In this document: piece after piece, positions 1-7,765 of the stretch | Numbering within the stretch: position 1 is the stretch's first letter | How the letters are laid out: every line of letters starts with the position of its first letter | NCBI RefSeq assembly: GCF_029439455.1 | Contig: NZ_JAQFVG010000061.1 | Coordinates: 1 to 33,654, forward strand | DNA: 33,654 nucleotides | Reading direction: 5' to 3' | Source of the DNA: Caballeronia sp. BR00000012568055 | GTDB lineage: Bacteria; Pseudomonadota; Gammaproteobacteria; Burkholderiales; Burkholderiaceae | Notes under the pieces: generated by a model | What the model saw: the letters and a program-made list of their open reading frames with translations, nothing else | Database searches by the model: none | Told to the model about the DNA's origin: nothing | Translations under genes and position numbers: made by a program

Positions 1-217
1 CGTCTTTGTCGTAGAAACCGAAGGGCGCAAAGCTCAGGCAGTCGCCCACGCGCAGCGTACCGCGCTGAAGCACCGCCTGAAGGGTCGATGCAGCGGGCGC
101 GGCGGCTTCGCCTTGGGGTTGTGCGGGCGTGGAAACCTTCGTGCAGCCGGTAATCAGCACGCCTGCGGCCAAAGCAAAAACACAGGCCAGCCCTGCGCCT
201 CGTTGAGCAAGTTTCAT
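1..217 (-). CDS. Amino-acid-type ABC transporter solute-binding lipoprotein, 5' part only
   Basis: The gene reads off the left edge of the window, so only the first 72 codons are visible. The product starts MKLAQRGAG, continues with a hydrophobic segment, and has a lipobox ending ITGC with the lipidated Cys at about residue 25. An Ala/Pro/Gln-rich linker follows, then LQRGTLRVGDCLSFAPFGFY, which is the usual first strand of the bacterial extracellular solute-binding protein family 3 (polar amino acids, or periplasmic cyclohexadienyl dehydratase relatives). It would be anchored on the periplasmic face of the membrane and deliver a small ligand to an ABC permease. The ATG is preceded by AGGA at a workable distance. 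The substrate cannot be told from this fragment. The family call is fairly safe and the exact role is open. Confidence 0.72.
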   Translation of the reverse strand, partial: MKLAQRGAGLACVFALAAGVLITGCTKVSTPAQPQGEAAAPAASTLQAVLQRGTLRVGDCLSFAPFGFYDKD

Positions 218-430
218 TGGAAGTCCTGGTCGGAGAATGTGGTGCGGATCGCGCTCGCTGGCGGATTCCGTCTGTCCGATATACCGGACAGCTATCTGGT
301 CAATCGGATTGGTTTGAAGTGTTGGGCGCTAAAAACTGCGTGACAAGCAGTCCGAACCCTAATTGCGCGGGGATTTTTGATGGGCTAGTTACGAGCCGCA
401 TCATGATCGATGCGTCTCGTTTAAAGCGCT

Positions 431-2923
431 TTATTCCAGTGCGATCTTCACCGGACGAATATTCCAGATGTGCTCGCAATATTCACCGATCGCGCGATCC
501 GACGAGAACTTACCCGAGCGCGCCGTGTTCATGATCGACATGCGCGTCCAGCGCTTCGTGTCCTGCCATGCGTGGCTCACGTCTTCCTGACGCGCAACGT
601 AGGATACGTAGTCGGCTAGCACGAGGAAGGGATCGGACCAGCGCAGGTTATCGACGAGTGGACGGAACATGTTGGCATCACCGCGTGAAAAGTGGCCGCT
701 TGCGACCAGGTCCAGCGCTTCACGCAACTCATCGTTCGAATTTGCGTAGTTATCCGGATGATAGCCTTCGCGCCGCACGCGCTCGACTTCGCTTTCGGTG
801 AGGCCGAAGAGAAAGAAGTTTTCTTCGCCTGCTTCCTCGCGTATCTCCACGTTCGCGCCATCCAGGGTGCCGATGGTGAGCGCACCATTCATCATGAACT
901 TCATATTGCCCGTGCCGGAGGCTTCCTTGCCCGCTGTCGAAATCTGCTCCGATAAATCCGCAGCAGGGTAGATCGTATGCGCGTTCTTGATGTTGAAGTC
1001 GGGGAAGAACACCACTTTCAAGCGGCCATTCACCGTCGGATCGTTATTGACGACTTCTGCGATTCCGTTGATCAAACGAATGATGAGCTTCGCCATCCAA
1101 TAGCCGGGCGCGGCTTTGCCGCCGAATACGAAGCAACGCGGTGTCATCGACAGATTCGGATCGCGGCGCAGACGCAGATAAAGCGTGATGATATACAGCG
1201 CGTTCAAATGCTGGCGCTTGTATTCGTGAATGCGTTTGACCTGAATATCGAACAGCGCAGTCGGATCGACGACGATGCCCGTTTCGCTCTTGATACGCGC
1301 CGCGAGCGCCTGTTTGTTCGCTTGCTTGACCGCGCGCCAGCGATCCAGAAACGCGGGATCATCCGCATACGCTTCGAGCTTGCGCAGTTTCGTCAGATCC
1401 GTGGCCCAGCCTTCGCCGATGGTTTCATCGAGCAATACGGAAAGCTTGGGATTGCTGAGCATCATGAAACGGCGCGGCGTCACGCCATTGGTGACATTGC
1501 GGAATTTCTCCGGCCACAGTTCGGCAAAATCATGCAGCACGGTTTGTTCGAGCAGACGCGTATGCAGCGCCGCCACACCATTGACCGCATGCGATCCGAC
1601 CGTCGCCAGATTGGCCATACGTACGCGTTTCGCGCCGTGTTCATCGATCAACGACATGCGGGCGAGGCGGGCGTGATCGCCGGGAAAGCGCTGGCGGACT
1701 TCATCGAGAAAGCGGCTGTTGATTTCGTAGATGATCTCCAGCAGGCGCGGCAGCACGTCCTGAAACAGCGGCAAACTCCATGTTTCCAGTGCTTCCGGCA
1801 ACAGCGTGTGATTCGTATAGGCAAGCGCGTTGCGTGTGATGGTCCACGCATCGTCCCATTCCACGTTGCGCTCGTCGATCAGCAGACGCATTAATTCAGC
1901 CACGGCGATGGACGGATGCGTGTCGTTGAGCTGTGCGGTGAACATATCGGCGAAGCGTGAAATCGGCTCGCCTTTGAGCGCGAGCAGACGCAGCATGTCC
2001 TGCAACGAGCACGAGACGAAGAAGTATTGCTGCGCAAGCCGCAGACGTTTGCCGGCTTCGGGTTCATCGTTTGGATAAAGCACTTTGGAGAGCGTCTCCG
2101 AACGCACTTTTTCATGCACGGCTTCGTAATAATCGCCTGCATTGAAGTCCTGAAGATCGAACGATTCGACCGCCTCGCTTTTCCAAAGACGCAGCGTATT
2201 GCAGGTGTTGACGCGAAATCCGGGCGTCGGGGTATCGACGGCGACGCCTTTGACGGTATAGGCCGGAATCCACCGCACGCAATAGCGGCCTTGCTCGTCG
2301 GTCCAGCTTTCGGTGCGGCCGCCGAAGTTCACATAAAACGCAACGTCGGGCCGCAGTATTTCCCATGGATTGCCTTTTTGCAGCCACTTATCCGTGACTT
2401 CGACTTGCCAGCCGTCCTTGATCTCCTGATCGAAGATGCCGAACTCATAACGAATGCCGTAGCCGATAGCCGGAATTTCCAGCGTCGAAAGCGAATCCAG
2501 ATAGCAGGCTGCGAGACGCCCGAGCCCGCCATTGCCGAGTCCCGGTTCTTCCTCGATCGCAACCAGCGCGTCGAGATCGAGACCCAGCGCCTGCAAGGCA
2601 TCGCGCACATTGCTTTCGATACCCAGATTGATGAGGTTATTGCCGAGTTGCGGGCCGATCAGAAATTCGGCGGAGAGATAGCACGCGACTTTCGCATCGC
2701 TGGCGACGTAGGCGTGCGTGGTGGCGACGCGGCGCGCCATCATGCGGTCGCGCACCGCGAACGAAAGCGCCATATACCAGTCGTGCGGCGTCGCGATCTC
2801 CGGATAGCGGCCTTGCAGACAAATCAGGTTATCGACGATATCGCGCTGAAGCGCTGCAACGCCGAGTCCGCTGCGCGCGGGTTCGGCGACTGCAGGGGTT
2901 TTGAGTGTAGGCAAGTCGTCCAT
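431..2923 (-). CDS. glgP: Glycogen/starch/alpha-glucan phosphorylase
   Basis: Cytoplasmic enzyme that removes glucose-1-phosphate from the non-reducing ends of alpha-1,4-glucans, using pyridoxal phosphate. The product is 830 aa, the usual length for GT35 phosphorylases (about 800-840). Visible landmarks are the Gly-rich GLGNGGLGR at 128-136, DIQVKRIHEYKRQHLN at about 559-574, and the cofactor signature EASGTGNMKFMMNG starting at 667, which puts the PLP-binding lysine at Lys675. The start ATG has a GGAG sequence a few bases upstream. No other glycogen gene (glgB, glgX, glgA, glgC) is next to it in this window, so it looks like a stand-alone gene. The lipoprotein gene on the same strand lies 269 bp upstream. 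Its 3' end is followed by 213 bp before the solute-binding gene. Confidence 0.97.
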   Translation of the reverse strand: MDDLPTLKTPAVAEPARSGLGVAALQRDIVDNLICLQGRYPEIATPHDWYMALSFAVRDRMMARRVATTHAYVASDAKVACYLSAEFLIGPQLGNNLINLGIESNVRDALQALGLDLDALVAIEEEPGLGNGGLGRLAACYLDSLSTLEIPAIGYGIRYEFGIFDQEIKDGWQVEVTDKWLQKGNPWEILRPDVAFYVNFGGRTESWTDEQGRYCVRWIPAYTVKGVAVDTPTPGFRVNTCNTLRLWKSEAVESFDLQDFNAGDYYEAVHEKVRSETLSKVLYPNDEPEAGKRLRLAQQYFFVSCSLQDMLRLLALKGEPISRFADMFTAQLNDTHPSIAVAELMRLLIDERNVEWDDAWTITRNALAYTNHTLLPEALETWSLPLFQDVLPRLLEIIYEINSRFLDEVRQRFPGDHARLARMSLIDEHGAKRVRMANLATVGSHAVNGVAALHTRLLEQTVLHDFAELWPEKFRNVTNGVTPRRFMMLSNPKLSVLLDETIGEGWATDLTKLRKLEAYADDPAFLDRWRAVKQANKQALAARIKSETGIVVDPTALFDIQVKRIHEYKRQHLNALYIITLYLRLRRDPNLSMTPRCFVFGGKAAPGYWMAKLIIRLINGIAEVVNNDPTVNGRLKVVFFPDFNIKNAHTIYPAADLSEQISTAGKEASGTGNMKFMMNGALTIGTLDGANVEIREEAGEENFFLFGLTESEVERVRREGYHPDNYANSNDELREALDLVASGHFSRGDANMFRPLVDNLRWSDPFLVLADYVSYVARQEDVSHAWQDTKRWTRMSIMNTARSGKFSSDRAIGEYCEHIWNIRPVKIALE

Positions 2924-3192
2924 GATCGCTCCGTGGTTTGCTGAGGTGTCCAGCAGGCGACCATGATCCAGTTTCGTGTCGGGCGGGTGACAGGTTCGAT
3001 CGTTGAGTGAAGAACGGTCGTTCGTGATCGTTCAGGTCATATCAAACGCTGCGCGTTCGGCGCGCGGTTATTCGGCGTTTGTATGTGCGCGCGCGCAGCC
3101 CGACTTCTACCAAGTCGTCACCGATGCACCCGCCGAAGGCGCATGGCCGATTGCGTCGTGTTCATTCTGGTTCAAATGATCATTCGACATCC

Positions 3193-3486
3193 TTAGTTAA
3201 GTCGGGATTTCTGACACTCCGTCTGATACCAGATATCGACCTGACGTTGGGCGGCCTGAAGATCGTCCGGATAGTAGGGATCGTAGTAACGGAACGGATC
3301 GTAGCCCGCTGCTTCCAGCGCGGCCAGTTCGCTGCGATTGCGCGCTTGCGTCGGCGGTGCGTGGTTGCGTATTGCGGTGAGATCGGTGCATTGCGCGGCG
3401 CTCAAATGCGGGCCGTTATCGGGCACGCCGCTTATGGCGCAACCCGCGACTAAAAGCGCCAATATCGATGATAACCATGTCTTCAT
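3193..3486 (-). CDS. DUF4148-like small lipoprotein
   Basis: A 97-aa protein with a short signal peptide and lipobox (LVAGC, lipidated Cys16), so probably an outer- or inner-membrane-anchored periplasmic protein. The C-terminal half has a segment SELAALEAAGYDP and then YPDDLQAAQRQV. This matches the pattern of DUF4148, a small-protein family expanded in Burkholderiaceae (RAELxxLExAGYxP...YPxDIQAAExxV). No biochemical function is known to me. The start codon lies one base past the stop of the GGCT-like gene. Its strong ribosome-binding site (GGGGAG) sits over that gene's end, so the two are almost certainly co-transcribed and probably translationally coupled. Unlike typical DUF4148 proteins it has a lipobox and an extra Cys near the C-terminus. 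Confidence 0.8.
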   Translation of the reverse strand: MKTWLSSILALLVAGCAISGVPDNGPHLSAAQCTDLTAIRNHAPPTQARNRSELAALEAAGYDPFRYYDPYYPDDLQAAQRQVDIWYQTECQKSRLN

Positions 3487-3487
3487 G

Positions 3488-4297
3488 TCATCTCCCCTGG
3501 GTTAGGGCGTCGCGTGGACACACGTTGCCGCGCCGCTTTGCATTCGCTATGCTCGCCGCTGCATAGTCTTCCGAAAACGCTCGTTGTCCGAAACAAGGCG
3601 CGGTCGTTGCAAGCAAGGTATCGACCGATGCGAACTGTTTGTCCGCGACCCACGGGCGTCTTGCAAGCGTGCGGTCGTTGAGCCAGTACGGACTCCAGTC
3701 GCGCGTCGTCTCGATGATCTCACGCGCAAATTCCGGGCCGTATTCCAGTCCACCTTCGATCACCACATCGATATACGACTCCGCCAGCGGATATTTCGCG
3801 TCCGCGATCGGCAAGCCTTCGCCGGGCGGCTTGCCCGCGATCATCGGCACATAGACCCAGATCGTGCCGTGCTCGGGCAGCGGCTGCCACGACACCGATT
3901 CGATCAGCGCGCGCGGCACTTCCACGCGCGTGTAGTTTTTTTCGCGCGCATCGAAGGCGGACATGTCGTCGCCATCCACCGGATAGAGCACGCCGTTGAC
4001 GGTCATCGCAGCTTCACCGTTGTTGGGCCTGCGCAATCCGAGCGCGGTGAAGCCGGTTGGCGAGCGATCGCTCCAGCTTCGCACATAGCCGAACGCGGCG
4101 GATACGCGCACGGGTATCGCGGCGATGGGTTTGCTTGCCGTTGCATTGCGCGATGCCGTGTTGATCAGCGAGCCGTAACCGAAGATAAATTGCGTCGGCT
4201 GGCCGGGGAGTGTCTTGCCCCAGTAGTCGGTGGTCTGCGCGTGTGCGGATGCGCAGGTGAGCAGCAGCACTGCGGCGATTGTTCGAATGATGGCCAT
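3488..4297 (-). CDS. Secreted gamma-glutamylcyclotransferase-fold protein
   Basis: A 269-aa product with a clear signal peptide (hydrophobic stretch, likely cut after SAHA at about residue 20). The mature part opens with FIFGYGSLIN (about 37-46), the substrate-loop signature of the GGCT/AIG2 fold. FDAREKNYTRVEV at about 115-127 supplies the conserved acidic residue, Glu119, which in characterised GGCTs acts as general acid/base. Known GGCT enzymes release 5-oxoproline from gamma-glutamyl compounds and are usually cytosolic. Here the signal peptide predicts a periplasmic location. The C-terminal half (DWSPYWLNDRTL, then two Cys at about 235 and 258) extends beyond the small GGCT core. An ATG with GGAG upstream defines the start. 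It is the first gene of a two-gene unit with the DUF4148-like lipoprotein. The substrate is unknown. Confidence 0.8.
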   Translation of the reverse strand: MAIIRTIAAVLLLTCASAHAQTTDYWGKTLPGQPTQFIFGYGSLINTASRNATASKPIAAIPVRVSAAFGYVRSWSDRSPTGFTALGLRRPNNGEAAMTVNGVLYPVDGDDMSAFDAREKNYTRVEVPRALIESVSWQPLPEHGTIWVYVPMIAGKPPGEGLPIADAKYPLAESYIDVVIEGGLEYGPEFAREIIETTRDWSPYWLNDRTLARRPWVADKQFASVDTLLATTAPCFGQRAFSEDYAAASIANAKRRGNVCPRDALTQGR

Positions 4298-4429
4298 CGC
4301 ATTTGCTCCGTTCGGATCAGCTTATTGCATCACCTTATTCTTCCACGAATTTCCGGATCGTTCCGCTAAGCCGCAGCTAAGCCTTCATGCGCAGAGTAAT
4401 CACACCAACCGAACCATCAAGGAGAAAAC

Positions 4430-4582
4430 ATGTTCGCTCTGCTTTTCGATCTTTTGGGTGCGCTTGCTTTGGGCATGTCCATGACGTGTGCGATCGGCGC
4501 GTTGTCCTCGTCTGGTGAGCTTGCGGAGCAGACCGCTGCGCATGGACGCTTTAGCGAATTGCGTACTGCCCGCAAGCGTTAG
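4430..4582 (+). CDS. Small hypothetical protein, 50 aa
   Basis: A short ORF with a near-ideal ribosome-binding site (AAGGAG, 6 nt before the ATG). The product has a hydrophobic N-terminal half (LLFDLLGALALGMSM, then CAIGALSSS), which could be a membrane segment or an uncleaved signal, and a polar basic tail ending TARKR. I do not recognise a family. It is transcribed divergently from the GGCT-like gene and toward the response regulator. The stop codon lies inside the first unit of a 9-bp tandem repeat. The evidence that it is real is the ribosome-binding site and the membrane-like composition. Confidence 0.55.
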   Translation: MFALLFDLLGALALGMSMTCAIGALSSSGELAEQTAAHGRFSELRTARKR

Positions 4583-4605
4583 GCATGTTAGGCATGTCAG
4601 GCACT
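4579..4605. repeat. Three tandem 9-bp units (TTAGGCATG type)
   Basis: Two exact copies of TTAGGCATG are followed by a third, degenerate copy beginning TCAGGCA. The array starts in the stop codon of the 50-aa ORF and runs into a small palindrome, GGCACTCGTGCC (4600-4611). It could be slippage-prone sequence or a multi-site binding region upstream of the response regulator. Confidence 0.6.
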
Positions 4606-4639
4606 CGTGCCAAACGCTTATGAAATGCTTAAGAAGCGC

Positions 4640-4674
4640 CGGGAATGCTGAGAAAAATGGCTAAGGCATTCCCG
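4640..4674. promoter_or_regulatory. 9-bp perfect inverted repeat, candidate operator
   Basis: CGGGAATGC (4640-4648) and its exact reverse complement GCATTCCCG (4666-4674) flank a 17-nt A-rich spacer. It lies about 140 bp before the response-regulator start, in a gap with no gene. There is no T-run after it, so it is not a classical terminator. A dimeric regulator site is a plausible reading, but no bound protein is known. Confidence 0.4.
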
Positions 4675-4813
4675 TATGAAATTCGCTACCGAGTGAAAGC
4701 AGACAGAAGGTATTTGCTGGCTAGAATGCGCTGACGCTACCAAGCAAAACAAAGCAAAAAAACAAAACATCGAACGCGTCCGAGCATTTCACGCATTCAG
4801 CAAAGGCACGTGG

Positions 4814-5500
4814 ATGAAACTGCTGCTGGTCGAAGATAACCTTGAACTGGCGCATTGGCTCGTCTCGCTTCTGACCTCGGAAGGTTTCGTGACGGATCAT
4901 GTCGGCGATGCAGAAGATGCTTCGCGGCTGGTGCGATCGCACTGCTATGACGTGGTGTTGCTCGACATGCGTTTGCCGTCGATGAGCGGCAAGGACTTGC
5001 TGAGCATCATGCGCCGCCGCCGCGATACGGTGCCGGTCATGATGCTGACCGCGCATGATTCGCTCGACGACAAACTCGACTGCTTCGACGCGGGTGCCGA
5101 CGACTATATGGTCAAGCCCGTCGATACGCGCGAACTCGTTGCGCGCATCACCACGTTGGTTCGCCGTCGTACGCCGAGCGCGGTGAACGCGATGCAGTGC
5201 GGCGACCTCGAATATCACTTTTCCCACCGCGAATTCAGGCACAACGGCAACGTGCTGTCCTTGCGACGCCGCGAACACGCCATTCTCGAAACGCTGATGT
5301 TGCGGCAGGGCAAGGCCGTGTCGAAATCCGCGCTGATGGAAAGCATCTTCGGACTCGATGAACCCGCAAGCCTCGATGCCGTCGATCTCTACGTGCACCG
5401 CTTGCGCAAGCATCTGGCCGGTTCCACGGCGCGTATCGCGACCGTGCGAGGGCTCGGCTACATTCTGCGCGCCAATGAATTCGATGTGCGTTATTCGTGA
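4814..5500 (+). CDS. Orphan OmpR/PhoB-type response regulator
   Basis: A 228-aa two-domain DNA-binding response regulator. The receiver domain (1-115) has the acidic pair Glu7/Asp8, phospho-acceptor Asp51 (VVLLDMRLP), the switch Thr79 (MLTAHD) and Lys101 (MVKP). The winged-helix output domain (about 125-222) ends in the standard VRGLGYIL signature. The sequence is closest in style to the QseB/TctD branch. No histidine kinase gene is beside it. The neighbours are a 50-aa ORF upstream and a porin 138 bp downstream on the same strand, so control of the porin is a reasonable guess but only a guess. The ATG has AAAGG about 8 nt upstream. The 231-bp upstream gap carries the tandem and inverted repeats listed here. 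Confidence 0.93.
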   Translation: MKLLLVEDNLELAHWLVSLLTSEGFVTDHVGDAEDASRLVRSHCYDVVLLDMRLPSMSGKDLLSIMRRRRDTVPVMMLTAHDSLDDKLDCFDAGADDYMVKPVDTRELVARITTLVRRRTPSAVNAMQCGDLEYHFSHREFRHNGNVLSLRRREHAILETLMLRQGKAVSKSALMESIFGLDEPASLDAVDLYVHRLRKHLAGSTARIATVRGLGYILRANEFDVRYS

Positions 5501-5600
5501 ATATCCCTAGTTTTACAGCAGTCCGCGATACCAAACAGAAGGGTTCGGATAGTTAGCATTGCTTCCGTCTTTGTTTCATCAAGAAGCAAGCGATACAAAA

Positions 5601-5642
5601 ATGCCAACGACACCCCAGAAGAACATCAGGAGACGGACTTGA
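5601..5642 (+). other. Possible 13-codon leader ORF overlapping the porin start
   Basis: An ATG-initiated frame encoding MPTTPQKNIRRRT ends in TGA at 5640-5642, overlapping the porin TTG start in the arrangement TTGA. The ribosome-binding region in front of its ATG is weak, so translation is uncertain. It is recorded because the overlap would allow coupling to the non-ATG porin start. Confidence 0.2.
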
Positions 5643-6763
5643 AGATTCGACATCTCACCCTTGCAGTCGCACTGGGCCTCGCGGCCACTCACTCTGTGTA
5701 CGCGCAATCCAGCGTGCAGTTATATGGTTTGCTCGACATGAGCGTGCCGACCTATATCACGCATGCGGACGATGCCGGTAATCATGTCGTGGGTATGGGC
5801 AATGGCGGCGAACCGTGGTTCAGCGGCAGCCGATGGGGGCTGAAGGGCGCGGAAGATATCGGCAATGGTTCAAAGATCATCTTCCGTCTGGAAAGCGAAT
5901 ATCGCGTCAGCGACGGCCAGATGGAAGATCCCGGCCAGATCTTCGATCGCGATGCCTGGGTCGGCCTCGAAGACAATCTGCTTGGCAAGATTACGGTCGG
6001 TTTCCAGAACACGATTGCGCGCGATGCAGCCGCCATCTACGGCGACCCGTACGGCAGCGCCAGCCTGAAAACGGAAGAGGGCGGCTGGACCAATTCGAAC
6101 AACTTCAAGCAACTGATTTTCTATTCGGGCAGCGCGACGGGCACGCGTTCGAACAATAGCGTCGCGTGGAAAAAGCTCTTCGATAACGGGCTTTTTCTGA
6201 GCGCCGGTTATGCGTTCGGCAACACCACGACCTTTCCGGTTCAATCGAATTATCAGGTGGCGGCGGGATATAACGGCGGTCCGTTCAATGTCTCCGCGTT
6301 CTACAACCACACGAATCACCTCGGCTTTACGGACCAGTCATATTCCGTCGGTGGCAACTATACGTTCGATATCGTGCGATTCAATGCGGGCTATTTCCAC
6401 TATCTCGGCGATCAGGGCGCGCTCGCGCAACGGCACGACGACGCATGGACGGTATCGCTGAAAATCGCGCCGAAAGGTCCCTTCGATTATGAGTTGGGCT
6501 ATCAGCAATTGCGCACGAAGAACGCCGCCTACAACCTCGACGGCGATATTCCCTACGCGAACGTCGGCACCTTCGATCCGGCTTCGGGCTTGCACAACGG
6601 CTTCAAGGAAACGCTTTACTGGTCGGCGTTTTATCACTTATCCAAGCGCACCGAGCTTTATCTTGCGGGCGATTATATGAAGCTGCATGGCGGATACACG
6701 GTTGCGCAGACAAGCTCGACGAATCAGCTCGAATTGACGACCGGCATTCGAACGCGCTTCTAA
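5639..6763 (+). CDS. Gram-negative trimeric porin (Burkholderia OmpC-like)
   Basis: An outer-membrane beta-barrel porin of 374 aa, normal for the family (about 350-390). It has a cleavable signal peptide (MKIRHLTLAVALGLAATHSVYA), and the mature protein begins QSSVQLYGLLD, the standard opening of betaproteobacterial porins. Other family marks are GSRWGLKGAEDIGNG, RLESEYRV, FDRDAWVGLE and a C-terminal phenylalanine (GIRTRF), the signal for barrel insertion by BAM. The start is TTG, preferred because AGGAG lies 6 nt upstream and the signal peptide starts there. No in-frame ATG would give a better N-terminus. It forms a passive channel for small hydrophilic solutes. Its stop codon directly abuts the stop codon of the convergent NicO-type gene, leaving no room for a terminator between them. 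Confidence 0.95.
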   Translation: MKIRHLTLAVALGLAATHSVYAQSSVQLYGLLDMSVPTYITHADDAGNHVVGMGNGGEPWFSGSRWGLKGAEDIGNGSKIIFRLESEYRVSDGQMEDPGQIFDRDAWVGLEDNLLGKITVGFQNTIARDAAAIYGDPYGSASLKTEEGGWTNSNNFKQLIFYSGSATGTRSNNSVAWKKLFDNGLFLSAGYAFGNTTTFPVQSNYQVAAGYNGGPFNVSAFYNHTNHLGFTDQSYSVGGNYTFDIVRFNAGYFHYLGDQGALAQRHDDAWTVSLKIAPKGPFDYELGYQQLRTKNAAYNLDGDIPYANVGTFDPASGLHNGFKETLYWSAFYHLSKRTELYLAGDYMKLHGGYTVAQTSSTNQLELTTGIRTRF

Positions 6764-7765
6764 TCAGGCGAGTCCCATCACCGACCAACCGGCGACGAGC
6801 GCGAACACCTGCCACGCCGCGAACGCAACGATGACGCCTGCGCCGCCGAGTGCCACACGGCGGCGCAGGCTATCGAAGCGGGCGGACTTCGCCGCGAACG
6901 TGCGATTGATGCCGCGACTGGCGAGGCCGATGGCGCAGATGGTCAGCGCCACGCCCGCGCTCATCGCAAAGGTGGAGATGATGCCGACGCCGAACGCGCC
7001 CTGATCGAGTCCCGCGACCAGCACGAAGATCGACCCCGCGCACGGTCGAATGCCAACGGCGAGTCCCGTAAGCAAGATGCTTTGCCGCGCGCCCCGGCGA
7101 TGCATCGCGAGTTTGCTGCCGAGATAAGCTGCATCGTTTTCGTTCGTTGTACTCGTCTTGCTGAATGATGCAAATTGCACGCGCGCGGGCTTGCAGCAAT
7201 CGCGCTTCGTCGCGATGGACCATGCCGTCCACAGACCGACAAGCAGCAAGGCCACGTAGCTTACGAGTTCGAGGCGCGCGGCTTGCGTCAGCACGCCATC
7301 GAGACCGTGACGCGCGAGCCATGCCGCGCCGCCGACCAGCGCAATGGCGGAAAGCGCCTGCGCAGTCGCGCTCCAGACGCCGAGCAACATGGCTTCGCCG
7401 ATGCGCGTGGGATGCGAAACGAGATACGTGCCAACGATCGTCTTTCCGTGACCGGGGCCGAGCGCGTGCAGCACGCCATACGCGAACGAAAGCAGAATGA
7501 CCGTCAGCGCCGCCAGCGATCCCCACTTCCCGTTGCGATCCGGAAATGCGTCCTGCAGTCGCGCATTTAGTTCGCTCTGCCATCTAATGCTGGTGCCGAC
7601 GGCATCGCGCGCCCACTCGGGTACGTGACTCTTCGGTTGTGATGGCTCGACAACAACCGTACCCGATGCAGGCCGCCCGAACATATCCAGATTCTGTGCC
7701 GATGCCGCCTGCGTAACCAACAGCATCGCGATCAATAGCAGCTTGCCAATCAGACGCTTCAACAT
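6764..7765 (-). CDS. NicO/RcnA-type nickel/cobalt transporter family membrane protein
   Basis: A polytopic inner-membrane protein of 333 aa. The start is set at ATG 7765, which overlaps the stop of the DUF1007 gene (ATGTTGA) and is followed by a good signal-like segment (LIGKLLLIAMLLVTQAASAQ). The frame is open further upstream but inside the DUF1007 gene. The family signature is the motif VLHALGPGHGK in the first core membrane helix, then ATAQALSA, and later GIRPCAGSIFVL, as in the high-capacity Ni/Co transporter branch (COG2215) and RcnA. A cytoplasmic-type loop in the middle holds CC (KRDCCKP), possibly metal-binding. The coupled DUF1007 partner is typical of this branch. The metal and the direction of transport cannot be read from the sequence. 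Nickel, cobalt or zinc are all possible. Confidence 0.88.
   Translation of the reverse strand: MLKRLIGKLLLIAMLLVTQAASAQNLDMFGRPASGTVVVEPSQPKSHVPEWARDAVGTSIRWQSELNARLQDAFPDRNGKWGSLAALTVILLSFAYGVLHALGPGHGKTIVGTYLVSHPTRIGEAMLLGVWSATAQALSAIALVGGAAWLARHGLDGVLTQAARLELVSYVALLLVGLWTAWSIATKRDCCKPARVQFASFSKTSTTNENDAAYLGSKLAMHRRGARQSILLTGLAVGIRPCAGSIFVLVAGLDQGAFGVGIISTFAMSAGVALTICAIGLASRGINRTFAAKSARFDSLRRRVALGGAGVIVAFAAWQVFALVAGWSVMGLA

Noticed and set aside
400..430. GCATC/GATGC pair and AAAGCGCTTT palindrome at the glycogen phosphorylase 3' end, considered as a terminator
   Set aside because: Stems are short and no T-run follows on the minus strand.
977..1894. Long plus-strand frame (305 codons) inside the glycogen phosphorylase gene
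   Set aside because: Antisense shadow of a certain gene. The translation is rich in Arg, His and Gln with no family resemblance, as expected for the opposite strand of GC-rich coding DNA. The 2027-2944 frame is rejected for the same reason.
3012..3023. GAACGGTCGTTC near-palindrome upstream of glycogen phosphorylase
   Set aside because: Only 5-bp arms with a 2-bp centre and no second copy of note. Expected by chance in GC-rich DNA.
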